The notes under the pieces were generated by a model that saw nothing but the letters and a program-made list of their open reading frames with translations, was not told the origin of the DNA and searched no databases. Position numbers and translations under genes: made by a program. This document shows, in pieces, positions 1 to 6,720 of a DNA stretch of 35,353 nucleotides. This DNA is from an uncultured Moraxella sp. (GTDB lineage: Bacteria; Pseudomonadota; Gammaproteobacteria; Pseudomonadales; Moraxellaceae), in assembly GCF_945873075.1 (NCBI RefSeq), contig NZ_CAMCBS010000020.1, positions 1 to 35,353 of the forward strand. Direction: 5' to 3'. The stretch's first letter is position 1, and the number at the start of each line of letters is the position of its first letter.

Positions 1-20
1 TGGGAATATTTATCACTGCT

Positions 21-40
21 AGAATCATTATCATTTAGAT
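21..40. promoter_or_regulatory. Fur-box-like sequence
   Basis: Read on the minus strand, this stretch contains AATGATAATGATT, which shares nine consecutive bases with the Fur consensus (GATAATGAT) and has the NAT-triplet pattern of Fur sites. It lies 130 bases upstream of an operon that includes a ferric-reductase-like protein, but it could equally control a divergent gene beyond the left edge of the window. The right half of the consensus is poor, so this is tentative. Confidence 0.35.
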
Positions 41-74
41 AAAAATAAATTTATTTTTAAAAATATTTCACTTT

Positions 75-107
75 CTTAAGGTTCGTTTAAGGTTTGGCGA
101 TTATACT
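75..107 (+). promoter_or_regulatory. Promoter with PmrA/QseB-type response-regulator box
   Basis: CTTAAG (75-80), five bases, then TTTAAG (86-91) fits the direct-repeat pattern HTTAAD-N5-HTTAAD described for PmrA/QseB-type response regulators. Ten bases further on is a -10 hexamer, TATACT (102-107). The box therefore covers the place of a -35 element, as expected for an activator-dependent promoter. It would drive the PepSY/cytochrome operon that starts at 170. No two-component genes lie in the window, so the regulator is inferred. Confidence 0.55.
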
Positions 108-169
108 GTGCACATCCACCGAGCACGGTGGGTTTTTCAAACAACTTAATATTTTTAAGGAAACTTTTT

Positions 170-442
170 ATGAAAGCTATCAAAACCATCGCCCTAGCAT
201 TGACCGCTATCGTCGCTAGCACTTCTGCCTTTGCTAGTGCAACTTGCCAAAGCTACCCAGAAAATGAGCGCATCTCACAACAAGCTTTTGAACAAGCGTT
301 GACCAAAAAAGGCTTTATGGTCAAAAATTTCAAAGTCAGTGGCAACTGCTATGAGCTATACGGCAAAAGCCCAAAAGGCAAAAAAGTCGAAATGTACTTT
401 GATATGAAAACCGGCAAAATCATCAAAAGCGAAATCGAATAA
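170..442 (+). CDS. Secreted PepSY-domain protein
   Basis: This 90-residue protein has a signal peptide (positive start MKAIK, hydrophobic stretch, AFA-type cleavage site near residue 21). It is followed by one small PepSY-like domain ending in the typical turn 'DMKTGKIIKSEIE'. PepSY domains are small periplasmic modules that often accompany membrane cytochromes and sensor systems. Two cysteines (in ATCQS and GNCYEL) could form a disulfide. The ATG at 170 was chosen over an in-frame start at 128 because it has a Shine-Dalgarno sequence (AAGGA, 158-162) and gives a proper signal peptide. It is the first gene of the redox operon, 23 bases ahead of the cytochrome gene. The exact function is unknown. 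Confidence 0.8.
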   Translation: MKAIKTIALALTAIVASTSAFASATCQSYPENERISQQAFEQALTKKGFMVKNFKVSGNCYELYGKSPKGKKVEMYFDMKTGKIIKSEIE

Positions 443-465
443 TTAGTAAATCTAGGAGAAACATC

Positions 466-999
466 ATGAGCACCACCACCGTCAAAGTCTGGGATTTATG
501 GGTCAGGCTGACCCACTGGACAGTCGCAATCGGCGTCTTTATCAACTTATTTGAGCTGACCGAAGAAGGTAGCACTTGGCATGAATATGTCGGCTATGCG
601 GTGGCAGGTATCGTGGTGTCTCGTTTGATTTGGGGCTTTATTGGGACAAAATACGCGCGCTTTAGCGACTTTTTCCCAACGCCAAATCGCATCAAAAACC
701 ATCTACAATCCATCTGTGGCAACGGCGAAAAACACTTAGGGCACAATCCCTTTGGTGCATTGATGATGTTTGCACTGTGGGGCGTCATCATCGGGCTTGG
801 CGTGACGGGCTATATGATGGGGATGGATGCGTATTGGGGCGAAGAGTGGCTACAAGAGGGTCATGAGCTACTTGCCAATAGCCTATATGTACTGATTCCA
901 TTGCACGTGCTATCTGCCATCGGCATGGGGTTTATTGAAAAACAAAACCTTGTCAAGGCAATGATTACTGGCAACAAGACAGTGCGTCGTGATTACTGA
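466..999 (+). CDS. Cytochrome b561 family di-heme membrane protein
   Basis: The 177-residue protein has about four membrane segments and the layout of the bacterial cytochrome b561/Ni-hydrogenase b-subunit family. It opens with 'VWDLWVRLTHWTV', where His17 is the usual first heme ligand. Further histidines sit in WHEYVGY, EGHELLAN and PLHVLSA, enough for two b hemes. Such proteins pass electrons across or within the inner membrane, often between quinones and periplasmic partners. The Shine-Dalgarno sequence TAGGAG precedes the ATG. A terminator follows at once, so the next genes may be transcribed by read-through or from their own promoter. The neighbouring PepSY gene is a common companion of this family. 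The electron donor and acceptor are unknown. Confidence 0.85.
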   Translation: MSTTTVKVWDLWVRLTHWTVAIGVFINLFELTEEGSTWHEYVGYAVAGIVVSRLIWGFIGTKYARFSDFFPTPNRIKNHLQSICGNGEKHLGHNPFGALMMFALWGVIIGLGVTGYMMGMDAYWGEEWLQEGHELLANSLYVLIPLHVLSAIGMGFIEKQNLVKAMITGNKTVRRDY

Positions 1000-1004
1000 T
1001 ACAC

Positions 1005-1031
1005 ACGCCCATCATTGATGGGTGTTTTTTT
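1005..1031 (+). terminator. Intrinsic terminator after the cytochrome b561 gene
   Basis: A stem of nine pairs including one G-U (ACGCCCATC with GATGGGTGT) closes a three-base loop and is followed by a run of T. It starts six bases after the stop codon of the cytochrome gene. It would stop or attenuate transcription before the second half of the redox cluster, and it lies very close to the next start (1053). Confidence 0.75.
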
Positions 1032-1052
1032 GAATTTTCTTTGGGGAAAAAT

Positions 1053-1490
1053 ATGACCCGCACACAACATTGGCTACTTGCCATCTCACTTTTTATCAGC
1101 CTGCTACTCGTCGGTGTCGTCGTCTCACTTGGGCTAAAATCTCAAGCAGCACCGACAGTCAGCACAAGCACACCTGCCCAAACTGTCGCAAGCTTGCCAA
1201 GTAAAACCACCACTGCATCAGCATTGAGCGAGCAAGCCATCACCCAAAAAGTCGCCGAATTATTACCCACCCAAACGCCCGAGCAAGTCCAAAAGGTGAA
1301 TTATCAAGGGACACTTGCCTATCAAGTCACCACAGCGAGTAATCAGCTGTATCTAGATGGCAATACCGGACAAGTCATCGCTGTTACCAATCGCACCGAC
1401 ATCCCAACGCTACAAACCGCCCAATACAGTTATCAAGGTGGTGAAAGTGGTGAATATGAAGAAAATGGAGAAGGTGAAGATGATGATTAA
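1053..1490 (+). CDS. Membrane-anchored PepSY protein with acidic tail
   Basis: The product (145 residues) has one N-terminal membrane segment (about residues 8-28) and a Ser/Thr/Ala-rich linker. A PepSY-like domain follows (about 65-110), with the typical 'YLDGNTGQVIAV' strand-turn. The protein ends in a strongly acidic tail, EYEENGEGEDDD. The domain would sit in the periplasm. The ATG at 1053 follows TTGGGGAA. The DNA coding for the acidic tail is purine-rich and also supplies the ribosome-binding site of the next gene, which overlaps this one by 11 bases, so the two are translationally coupled. The acidic end could bind metal ions or a basic partner, but that is a guess. Confidence 0.75.
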   Translation: MTRTQHWLLAISLFISLLLVGVVVSLGLKSQAAPTVSTSTPAQTVASLPSKTTTASALSEQAITQKVAELLPTQTPEQVQKVNYQGTLAYQVTTASNQLYLDGNTGQVIAVTNRTDIPTLQTAQYSYQGGESGEYEENGEGEDDD

Positions 1491-1791
1491 GCTACCAACA
1501 CTAAAACTTGTGGCGATGGTGAACTGTCTGCTGTTATTACTGGTGGCATTTGTCAGTTATTATACGCTCAATCCGCCAACGCTTGGCACTGCCCCAATCA
1601 GCACCGCAACCACCGACAGTCCTGCGATGGCAATCTCTGCGACATCTGCGACACCAAGCACCAATCCTGACTTGGCAAATCTGCCCTATGTCAGCGCCGA
1701 TGGGCTAAAACAACAAGCCCAAGCCCAAGCCCAAGCGGTGATGTATAGCACAGTCAATCAGCCACGCATTCAAGCACGCTCATCTCGCTAA
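1480..1791 (+). CDS. Small single-pass membrane protein, unknown function
   Basis: I do not recognise this 103-residue protein. It has one membrane segment (about residues 9-28), then a Thr/Ser/Ala/Pro-rich stretch and the segment 'LPYVSADGLKQQ'. A short AQ repeat (encoded by a CAAGCC tandem) and a basic C-terminus (RIQARSSR) follow. Starts further upstream exist in frame, from 1357. I chose the ATG at 1480 because GGAG lies at 1467-1470 and because an earlier start would place a non-hydrophobic leader before the membrane segment. It overlaps the preceding PepSY gene by 11 bases and ends 13 bases before the ApbE-like gene, so it belongs to the same unit and may be a scaffold or small partner of that system. 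Confidence 0.65.
   Translation: MMIKLPTLKLVAMVNCLLLLLVAFVSYYTLNPPTLGTAPISTATTDSPAMAISATSATPSTNPDLANLPYVSADGLKQQAQAQAQAVMYSTVNQPRIQARSSR
1714..1737 (+). repeat. Short tandem hexamer CAAGCC, four copies
   Basis: Three exact copies of CAAGCC and one CAAGCG follow each other in frame and encode the AQ repeat in the small membrane protein. Copy changes would keep the frame, so a phase-variation switch is unlikely. Confidence 0.7.
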
Positions 1792-1804
1792 GGATAATCA
1801 GTTT

Positions 1805-2872
1805 ATGCTGTGTGCCAAATTTTTTGCGATGGGTTGTCAGATGACTGCGATTAGTGCCGTCGATGATACCGCTACTCGCCAAGCGCTTGATGATGTGATA
1901 TCCCAGATAGCGACAGCAGAAGCTCGCTTTAGTCGCTTTGTGCCTAATAGTGAGCTGATGATGCTCAATCACAGTCGGCAGATGGTCGTATCAGATGCAC
2001 TGTATCAGATGCTTGAGCGTGCGATGGCGATGGCAAATTTTACCCAAGACTTAATCAGTCCTGCCATCGGTGGTGCGCTACACGCAATGGGTTATCAGCA
2101 CAGCTTTGATAAGCTACCCACCATCATCAGCACAGCCGATAGCCCAGCCATCAGCCATCAATCCATCACGCTTGAGCCAAGCACCAAGCAGGTGACACTC
2201 GCTGATGGCGTGATGCTTGATTTGGGTGGGTTTGCCAAGCTACTCACCGCAATACAAGTCGCTCAAGCCTTTTATCACGCCACACAGACGCCGATACTGC
2301 TCGATGCTGGCGGTGATATGGTTTGCTTGGGTGATATGACACACACGCCTTGGATGGTGCATCTACCAACCGCCCAAGACATCCGCCACTCGCTCAATCA
2401 TGACAAATGGACAGCAGAACTACCGATGGCGTCCTATGATGACTTGGCACGATTATCCGCTCAAGGCTGGCGCAGATACGAGCATCTTGACAGCCCAGTC
2501 ATTGATTTACTGACCACAGCGATACTCTCGACATCAGGCATTGATTATCGGCATTGGCAAGCTAATGGACAGATGCGCCACCATCTAATTCACCCAAGCC
2601 ATGCACGCAGTCACAGCACTGATATCATCAATGCCAGCGTGCTTATCACGCCAACTGATGCCGATGACTTACACCACAGCACCAATCTCGCCCAAAGCCT
2701 AAGCAAACTAAGCTGTCTTTTGGGTATCTCTAGGATGCTGACATGGCTTGTACAGCACAGACTTGACCATCTAGGGCTGTCGTGGATTATCCACACACCC
2801 TCAGGTTATCAGCAGTGGCTAAACCCTGCGATGCAAACAGCACTGAGCACTACTTCCAACCACACTATGTGA
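1805..2872 (+). CDS. Divergent ApbE-family FAD:protein FMN transferase
   Basis: ApbE proteins attach FMN covalently to a Thr/Ser of periplasmic flavoproteins, using FAD and magnesium. Family landmarks in this 355-residue protein are FFAMGCQMTA near the start, RFVPNSELMMLN, LDLGGFAK (usually DLGGIAKGYA), LLDAGGDM, and TSGIDYRHW followed by RHHLIHP. The last motif normally reads HIIDP-TG, but here the Asp is His and TG is missing. The usual ADGLAT metal-binding motif appears as DADDLHHST, with extra residues. The enzyme may therefore be weakly active, altered in specificity or inactive. No obvious lipoprotein signal is seen at the N-terminus. No FMN-acceptor motif (S/T-G-A-T/S in its usual context) was noticed in the neighbouring proteins. 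A Shine-Dalgarno sequence (AAGGA) precedes the ATG. Confidence 0.8.
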   Translation: MLCAKFFAMGCQMTAISAVDDTATRQALDDVISQIATAEARFSRFVPNSELMMLNHSRQMVVSDALYQMLERAMAMANFTQDLISPAIGGALHAMGYQHSFDKLPTIISTADSPAISHQSITLEPSTKQVTLADGVMLDLGGFAKLLTAIQVAQAFYHATQTPILLDAGGDMVCLGDMTHTPWMVHLPTAQDIRHSLNHDKWTAELPMASYDDLARLSAQGWRRYEHLDSPVIDLLTTAILSTSGIDYRHWQANGQMRHHLIHPSHARSHSTDIINASVLITPTDADDLHHSTNLAQSLSKLSCLLGISRMLTWLVQHRLDHLGLSWIIHTPSGYQQWLNPAMQTALSTTSNHTM

Positions 2873-2881
2873 ACAACGACC

Positions 2882-3616
2882 ATGACCAAGACCGCACACA
2901 CCTCCACAAAACCAAGCTCAAACAGCGACATTACACCACTCAAAACCGTCATCATCGTGATGATACTTCTTGTCTCACTCATCGGCTGGCTGATGGGCTT
3001 TTGGGTATTTGGCGAGCCTATTTCTTTGACGACATTTATCAATGAATCCCTACAAAGCGACTCACAACTGGCGTGGCAATGGTCACGAGTGCTAGGCGTG
3101 GTGGCGTATTTGCTATTTTGGCTATCGGTGATGACAGGGCTGATGATTGGTAGCAAAAATGCCAATACTTGGTTCGCTCGTGGTACGGCACTGGATTGGC
3201 ATCGGTTTTTTGGTAGTAGTGCCATCATCACCGCTGTTTTACACGCCATGATTTTGTATTTTGATGGTTATCTGTCGCCAAGCGTGGGCGAACTGCTTAT
3301 TCCTTTTGGTATTAGCGGACTTGACACCACCAAGCGCATTTTTGCCGGTATTGGACAATTGGCACTGTATCTGAGCATCATTATCACACTTGGACATCAT
3401 GCCAAGACGCTGATTCGCCCAGAACTATGGCGATACATCCATGCCACCGCACTGCTGGCTTATGCAAGCATCGTGGCGCATGGCTTGTTTGTCGGTAGTG
3501 ATAGCACATCGCTGTGGCTTGGCTGGTTGTACTTTTTTAGTAATGCGATTCTTGGCACGGTGCTGTGCTATCGGGTGATTCAGCTGAACACATCATCACG
3601 CCCCACAGACGCTTGA
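2882..3616 (+). CDS. Ferric-reductase-like transmembrane heme protein
   Basis: This 244-residue protein has about six membrane helices and four well-placed histidines (DWHRFFG, AVLHAMIL, RYIHATALL, IVAHGLF). That arrangement is typical of the di-heme ferric reductase/MsrQ-like membrane domain. It lacks the cytosolic FAD/NAD-binding domain of full ferric reductases. It must therefore receive electrons from another protein, perhaps a separate flavin reductase or the quinone pool. It follows the ApbE-like gene by nine bases and ends the operon. Its stop codon is two bases from the stop of the convergent metallopeptidase-like gene. MsrQ partners with MsrP, which is not present here, so I do not name it msrQ. 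Confidence 0.8.
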   Translation: MTKTAHTSTKPSSNSDITPLKTVIIVMILLVSLIGWLMGFWVFGEPISLTTFINESLQSDSQLAWQWSRVLGVVAYLLFWLSVMTGLMIGSKNANTWFARGTALDWHRFFGSSAIITAVLHAMILYFDGYLSPSVGELLIPFGISGLDTTKRIFAGIGQLALYLSIIITLGHHAKTLIRPELWRYIHATALLAYASIVAHGLFVGSDSTSLWLGWLYFFSNAILGTVLCYRVIQLNTSSRPTDA

Positions 3617-3618
3617 CA

Positions 3619-4095
3619 TCAAGCCCCATCCGTCTGCTGATTATCCGCCACAAACGGCACACACGCCTGCCACGCCGTGCAGTCTTGATGTGTCTCACGG
3701 CGGATATAATACTCTTCGACCATGCGCGCCTGCTGTTCGATACCATAAGCAAAAAAGCTTTTGCCATCACGCAATGTATAGCGATATCGGCGGTTAAAGA
3801 GCGCACGCCAAAACACCGCCTTGCCCTGCTGTACCTGCCACACATGGGTCAGCTCATGGATGAACCATGCACGCTTGGTCAAGGTTTCACGTGAAACATC
3901 CACCATCCAATCATCAGGATGAAAATAAATATTGCCATCAGGCGACACCGCATAGCCTGACAGCACCCACCAAGCGGTCTTGAGCCGAACACGCTCAAGG
4001 TCGATGGCGTCGCCAAACACACTTTTGGCAAGCTGTTTTTCGCCATCACTCAAAGGACGGCTCAGCGCGCGAAAGCAGATAGGATTACTAATCAT
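3619..4095 (-). CDS. Small HExxH metallopeptidase-like protein
   Basis: The 158-residue protein carries HELTHVWQ (His80, Glu81, His84), a zinc-peptidase style HExxH motif. It also has FHPDDW upstream and the segment 'YGIEQQARMVEEYYIRR' downstream, whose Glu could be a third ligand. The protein resembles small DUF4157-like or so-called vgr-related proteins of Moraxellaceae. No signal peptide or membrane segment is seen. It faces the redox operon and is divergent from rarA. A near-perfect parS site (3883-3898) lies inside the gene and is translated as VSRET (residues 67-71), just before the active-site motif. The substrate is unknown. Confidence 0.7.
   Translation of the reverse strand: MISNPICFRALSRPLSDGEKQLAKSVFGDAIDLERVRLKTAWWVLSGYAVSPDGNIYFHPDDWMVDVSRETLTKRAWFIHELTHVWQVQQGKAVFWRALFNRRYRYTLRDGKSFFAYGIEQQARMVEEYYIRRETHQDCTAWQACVPFVADNQQTDGA
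3883..3898. other. parS-type ParB binding site inside a gene
   Basis: GGTTTCACGTGAAACA matches the chromosomal parS consensus TGTTTCACGTGAAACA at 15 of 16 bases, and the 14-base core is a perfect palindrome. It lies in the HExxH gene, about 31 kb from the origin region. ParB would bind here to organise and segregate the origin domain. Confidence 0.85.
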
Positions 4096-4122
4096 GATAA
4101 TGGTTAAAGCTTGGATGCCAAT

Positions 4123-4152
4123 TTATCAAAGCGGTCTAAATTGTGCTAAAAT
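4123..4152 (+). promoter_or_regulatory. Probable rarA promoter
   Basis: TTATCA (4123-4128) and TAAAAT (4147-4152) are separated by 18 bases and lie 30 bases upstream of the rarA ATG. The match is moderate at both boxes. Confidence 0.45.
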
Positions 4153-4182
4153 ACCACAATCACCAGCCAAAGCCAACCATTT

Positions 4183-5430
4183 ATGAAACCCTTAGCCGAA
4201 CGTATGCGCCCCGCCACCCTTGCCGATGTCATCGGACAGACGCACCTACTTGGCGATAATGCACCCATTCGCAACATTGTCAATCAAGGTTTTTTGCCAT
4301 CCATCATCTTGCATGGCTCAGCAGGCATCGGCAAAACGACGATGGCGATGCTGCTGGCAAGTGCGGTGAATCGTCCGTTTCGCCCTTTATCGGCGGTCAG
4401 TAGCGGTGTCAAAGAGTTGCGAGAAGTGCTTAGCCATGACGATGGGCTGTTTCACGAACCGCCTGTGGTATTCGTCGATGAGATTCACCGCTTTAATAAA
4501 GCCCAGCAGGATGCCCTACTACAAGCGGTAGAAACTGGCGAGATTACCTTTATTGGCGCAACCACCGAAAATCCGTCGTTCAGCGTCAATAATGCGCTAC
4601 TGTCTCGCTGTCAGGTGTACAAGCTGCATCCGCTTGAACCACACGAAATCACCGCACTCATCAAGCGAGCCATCCAAAAAGATACCATACTTAAACAAAA
4701 ACAGATTATTATCAATGATTTAACAGCACTCATCGACCTATCTCAAGGCGATGGACGCCGTGCGCTAAACCTACTTGAGCTCGTCGCTGCCGGCAGTGAG
4801 CCTGTGATTATCGATAACCAAAGTGTCACCGCAGTGGCAGGACAATCCCTAGTTCGCTATGACAAATCAGGGGATAATCATTATGATTTGGTGTCGGCGA
4901 TGATTAAGTCCATCCGTGGTAGTGATGCTGATGCTGCCTTGTACTGGATGGCTCGGATGCTAAGCGCTGGCGAAGATGCTACCTTTGTCGCGCGCCGTCT
5001 GGTCATCGCAGCCAGCGAAGACATCGGGCTTGCCAACCCCAATGCGCTACTGATTGCTGATACTGCCCTGCGTTCGGTGCAGTCGATTGGGATGCCTGAA
5101 GCTCGGATTATTCTTGGGCAAGCGGTGGTGTATCTTGCCAATAGCCCCAAATCCAACTCCAGCTACAACGCCATCAATGCCGCCATGAAGCTTGCCGAAA
5201 CTGACCAATCACCCGTACCGCTACACCTGCGAAATGGTGTCACCAAGCTTATGCAAGCGGACGGCTATGGCGCAGGCTACATCTATCCGCACGATTATCC
5301 CAATCACTATCACCCACAGCAGTATCTGCCCGATAGCCTTGTCGGTACTCGTTTTTATCAATTTGCCGATAATCAAAAAGAGCAAGCCAGCTATGCGTTT
5401 ATCAATTGGCTCAAACAAGGCAGTTCATGA
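4183..5430 (+). CDS. rarA: Replication-associated recombination ATPase RarA (MgsA)
   Basis: RarA is a clamp-loader-like AAA+ ATPase that acts at stalled replication forks and single-strand gaps. The 415-residue length is normal for the family. The order is as expected: a short N-terminal segment with [12 protein letters not shown], Walker [10 protein letters not shown] (residues 45-53), Walker [17 protein letters not shown], and sensor 1 [10 protein letters not shown]. The lid and the conserved C-terminal tetramerisation region follow, with [11 protein letters not shown] and EDIGLANP. The gene stands alone between the divergent HExxH gene and ribB. No strong Shine-Dalgarno sequence precedes the ATG. 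An alternative start at residue 8 is possible but would cut the conserved N-terminus. Confidence 0.95.
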   Translation: MKPLAERMRPATLADVIGQTHLLGDNAPIRNIVNQGFLPSIILHGSAGIGKTTMAMLLASAVNRPFRPLSAVSSGVKELREVLSHDDGLFHEPPVVFVDEIHRFNKAQQDALLQAVETGEITFIGATTENPSFSVNNALLSRCQVYKLHPLEPHEITALIKRAIQKDTILKQKQIIINDLTALIDLSQGDGRRALNLLELVAAGSEPVIIDNQSVTAVAGQSLVRYDKSGDNHYDLVSAMIKSIRGSDADAALYWMARMLSAGEDATFVARRLVIAASEDIGLANPNALLIADTALRSVQSIGMPEARIILGQAVVYLANSPKSNSSYNAINAAMKLAETDQSPVPLHLRNGVTKLMQADGYGAGYIYPHDYPNHYHPQQYLPDSLVGTRFYQFADNQKEQASYAFINWLKQGSS

Positions 5431-5459
5431 AAATTTCCCAAAACTTACCGACAATCCTT

Positions 5460-5465
5460 TATAAT
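5460..5465 (+). promoter_or_regulatory. Possible -10 element for ribB
   Basis: A perfect TATAAT lies in the 107-base gap between rarA and ribB, with no convincing -35 box. I see no FMN riboswitch (RFN element) in this gap, so riboflavin-dependent control by that route is unlikely. Confidence 0.35.
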
Positions 5466-5537
5466 AACCTTTGTAATAGCCCAATCCGCCCATATATACG
5501 CACGACATACGCATGACAAACAACTAGGTAAATTATT

Positions 5538-6635
5538 ATGACAATGAACAGCATTACCGAAATCATCGAAGACATCAAAAATGGCAAAATGGTCATTCTC
5601 ATGGATGACGAAGACCGTGAAAATGAAGGCGATTTGATTATGGCGGCAAGCCACATCACGCCTGAAGCGATTAATTTTATGATTACTCATGCGCGTGGGC
5701 TTGTGTGCTTGACACTCACCGAAGAGCGCTGTCAGCAGCTGGATTTGCCATTGATGAGTGATAAAAATGGCGCGAAATTCAGCACCAATTTCACCTTATC
5801 CATCGAAGCTGCCGAAGGGGTCACCACAGGCATCTCAGCATCAGACCGTGCCACCACCGTGCGTGCGGCAGTTGCGCCCAATGCCAAGCCGAGCGACATC
5901 GTACAACCGGGACACATCTTCCCCATCATGGCACGCAAAGGCGGCGTACTGCACCGTGCTGGACACACCGAAGCAGGCTGTGATTTGGCACGCTTGGCAG
6001 GGCTTGAGCCAGCATCGGTGATTGTTGAGATTATAAAGCCAGATGGCGAGATGGCACGCCGTGATGACCTAGAAATCTTCGCCAAAGAACATGGGCTAAA
6101 AATCGGCACAATCGCCGATTTGATTCAATATCGCATGGCGACCGAGCAGACGGTGAGCGAAGTGGAACATTTCCCCATCACCACCGAACACGGCGAATTT
6201 ACTGCGTATCGCTTTAGCGAGTTTGGCTCAGATGATGTGCATTTGGCATTTGTCAAAGGTGCGCCGACCGCTGATGGTGTCAGTACCGTGCGTGTGCACA
6301 GCTTTAATCCGATGAAAGATTTGTTTGGCATTCATACCGCAGGTAGCCACTGGACCATCCAAAATGCCCTTGCCGAGATTGCCGACAGCGAGCATGGTGT
6401 GCTGGTGTGGATTGGTCATGGGGATGAGATGGGTGTGGCAGATGCGTTCGATGCACTCAAAAATCCTGCCAAACCCACGAGCCAAAACCGCCGTGCGCCG
6501 TATCAGACCATCGGCGTCGGTGCGCAAATTCTCAAGCACCTAGGCGTGACCAATATGCGCCTGCTATCTAGCCCGATTAAGTTTAATGCACTGTCTGGCT
6601 TTGATTTGAACATTGTTGAGACGGTGGATAAATAA
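5538..6635 (+). CDS. ribB: 3,4-dihydroxy-2-butanone-4-phosphate synthase with degenerate GTP cyclohydrolase II domain
   Basis: The N-terminal half (about residues 1-205) is a DHBP synthase, which makes the four-carbon precursor of riboflavin from ribulose 5-phosphate. It keeps the acidic motif DDEDRENEGDL, the substrate loop and HTEAGCDLA. The C-terminal half has the fold pattern of GTP cyclohydrolase II (TTEHGEFTAYRF, RVHSFNPMKDLFG) but lacks the three zinc cysteines. The usual HSECLTGD is HSFNPMKD and the RCDCG motif is TAGSH, and the EGRGIGL motif is absent. The second domain should be catalytically dead, as in several gammaproteobacterial RibB proteins, so a separate ribA is expected elsewhere. 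The ATG at 5538 is used; one at 5544 is also possible. Confidence 0.93.
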   Translation: MTMNSITEIIEDIKNGKMVILMDDEDRENEGDLIMAASHITPEAINFMITHARGLVCLTLTEERCQQLDLPLMSDKNGAKFSTNFTLSIEAAEGVTTGISASDRATTVRAAVAPNAKPSDIVQPGHIFPIMARKGGVLHRAGHTEAGCDLARLAGLEPASVIVEIIKPDGEMARRDDLEIFAKEHGLKIGTIADLIQYRMATEQTVSEVEHFPITTEHGEFTAYRFSEFGSDDVHLAFVKGAPTADGVSTVRVHSFNPMKDLFGIHTAGSHWTIQNALAEIADSEHGVLVWIGHGDEMGVADAFDALKNPAKPTSQNRRAPYQTIGVGAQILKHLGVTNMRLLSSPIKFNALSGFDLNIVETVDK

Positions 6636-6673
6636 GCTAAATATCAAATTTGGCAAGCAAAATATCGACCAAC

Positions 6674-6706
6674 AAAAAAGCTGCGCCCATTTGGATGCAG
6701 CTTTTT
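6674..6706. terminator. Bidirectional terminator between ribB and liuA
   Basis: The stem AGCTGC/GCAGCT is flanked by A-run on the left and T-run on the right, so it works in both directions. It serves ribB on the plus strand and the leucine-degradation operon on the minus strand. It lies in the 85-base gap between the converging genes. Confidence 0.8.
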
Positions 6707-6720
6707 GGTTTTTTGGTATT

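Noticed and set aside
1714-1737. CAAGCC tandem as a phase-variation switch
   Set aside because: The unit is six bases, so copy changes keep the frame; only four copies are present.
4355-4370. Haemophilus-type uptake word AAGTGCGGT in rarA
   Set aside because: A single copy in 35 kb is what chance allows, and none was noticed in the AT-rich genes thiC and guaA.
5431-5537. FMN riboswitch upstream of ribB
   Set aside because: The gap is only 107 bases and lacks the conserved RFN-element segments.
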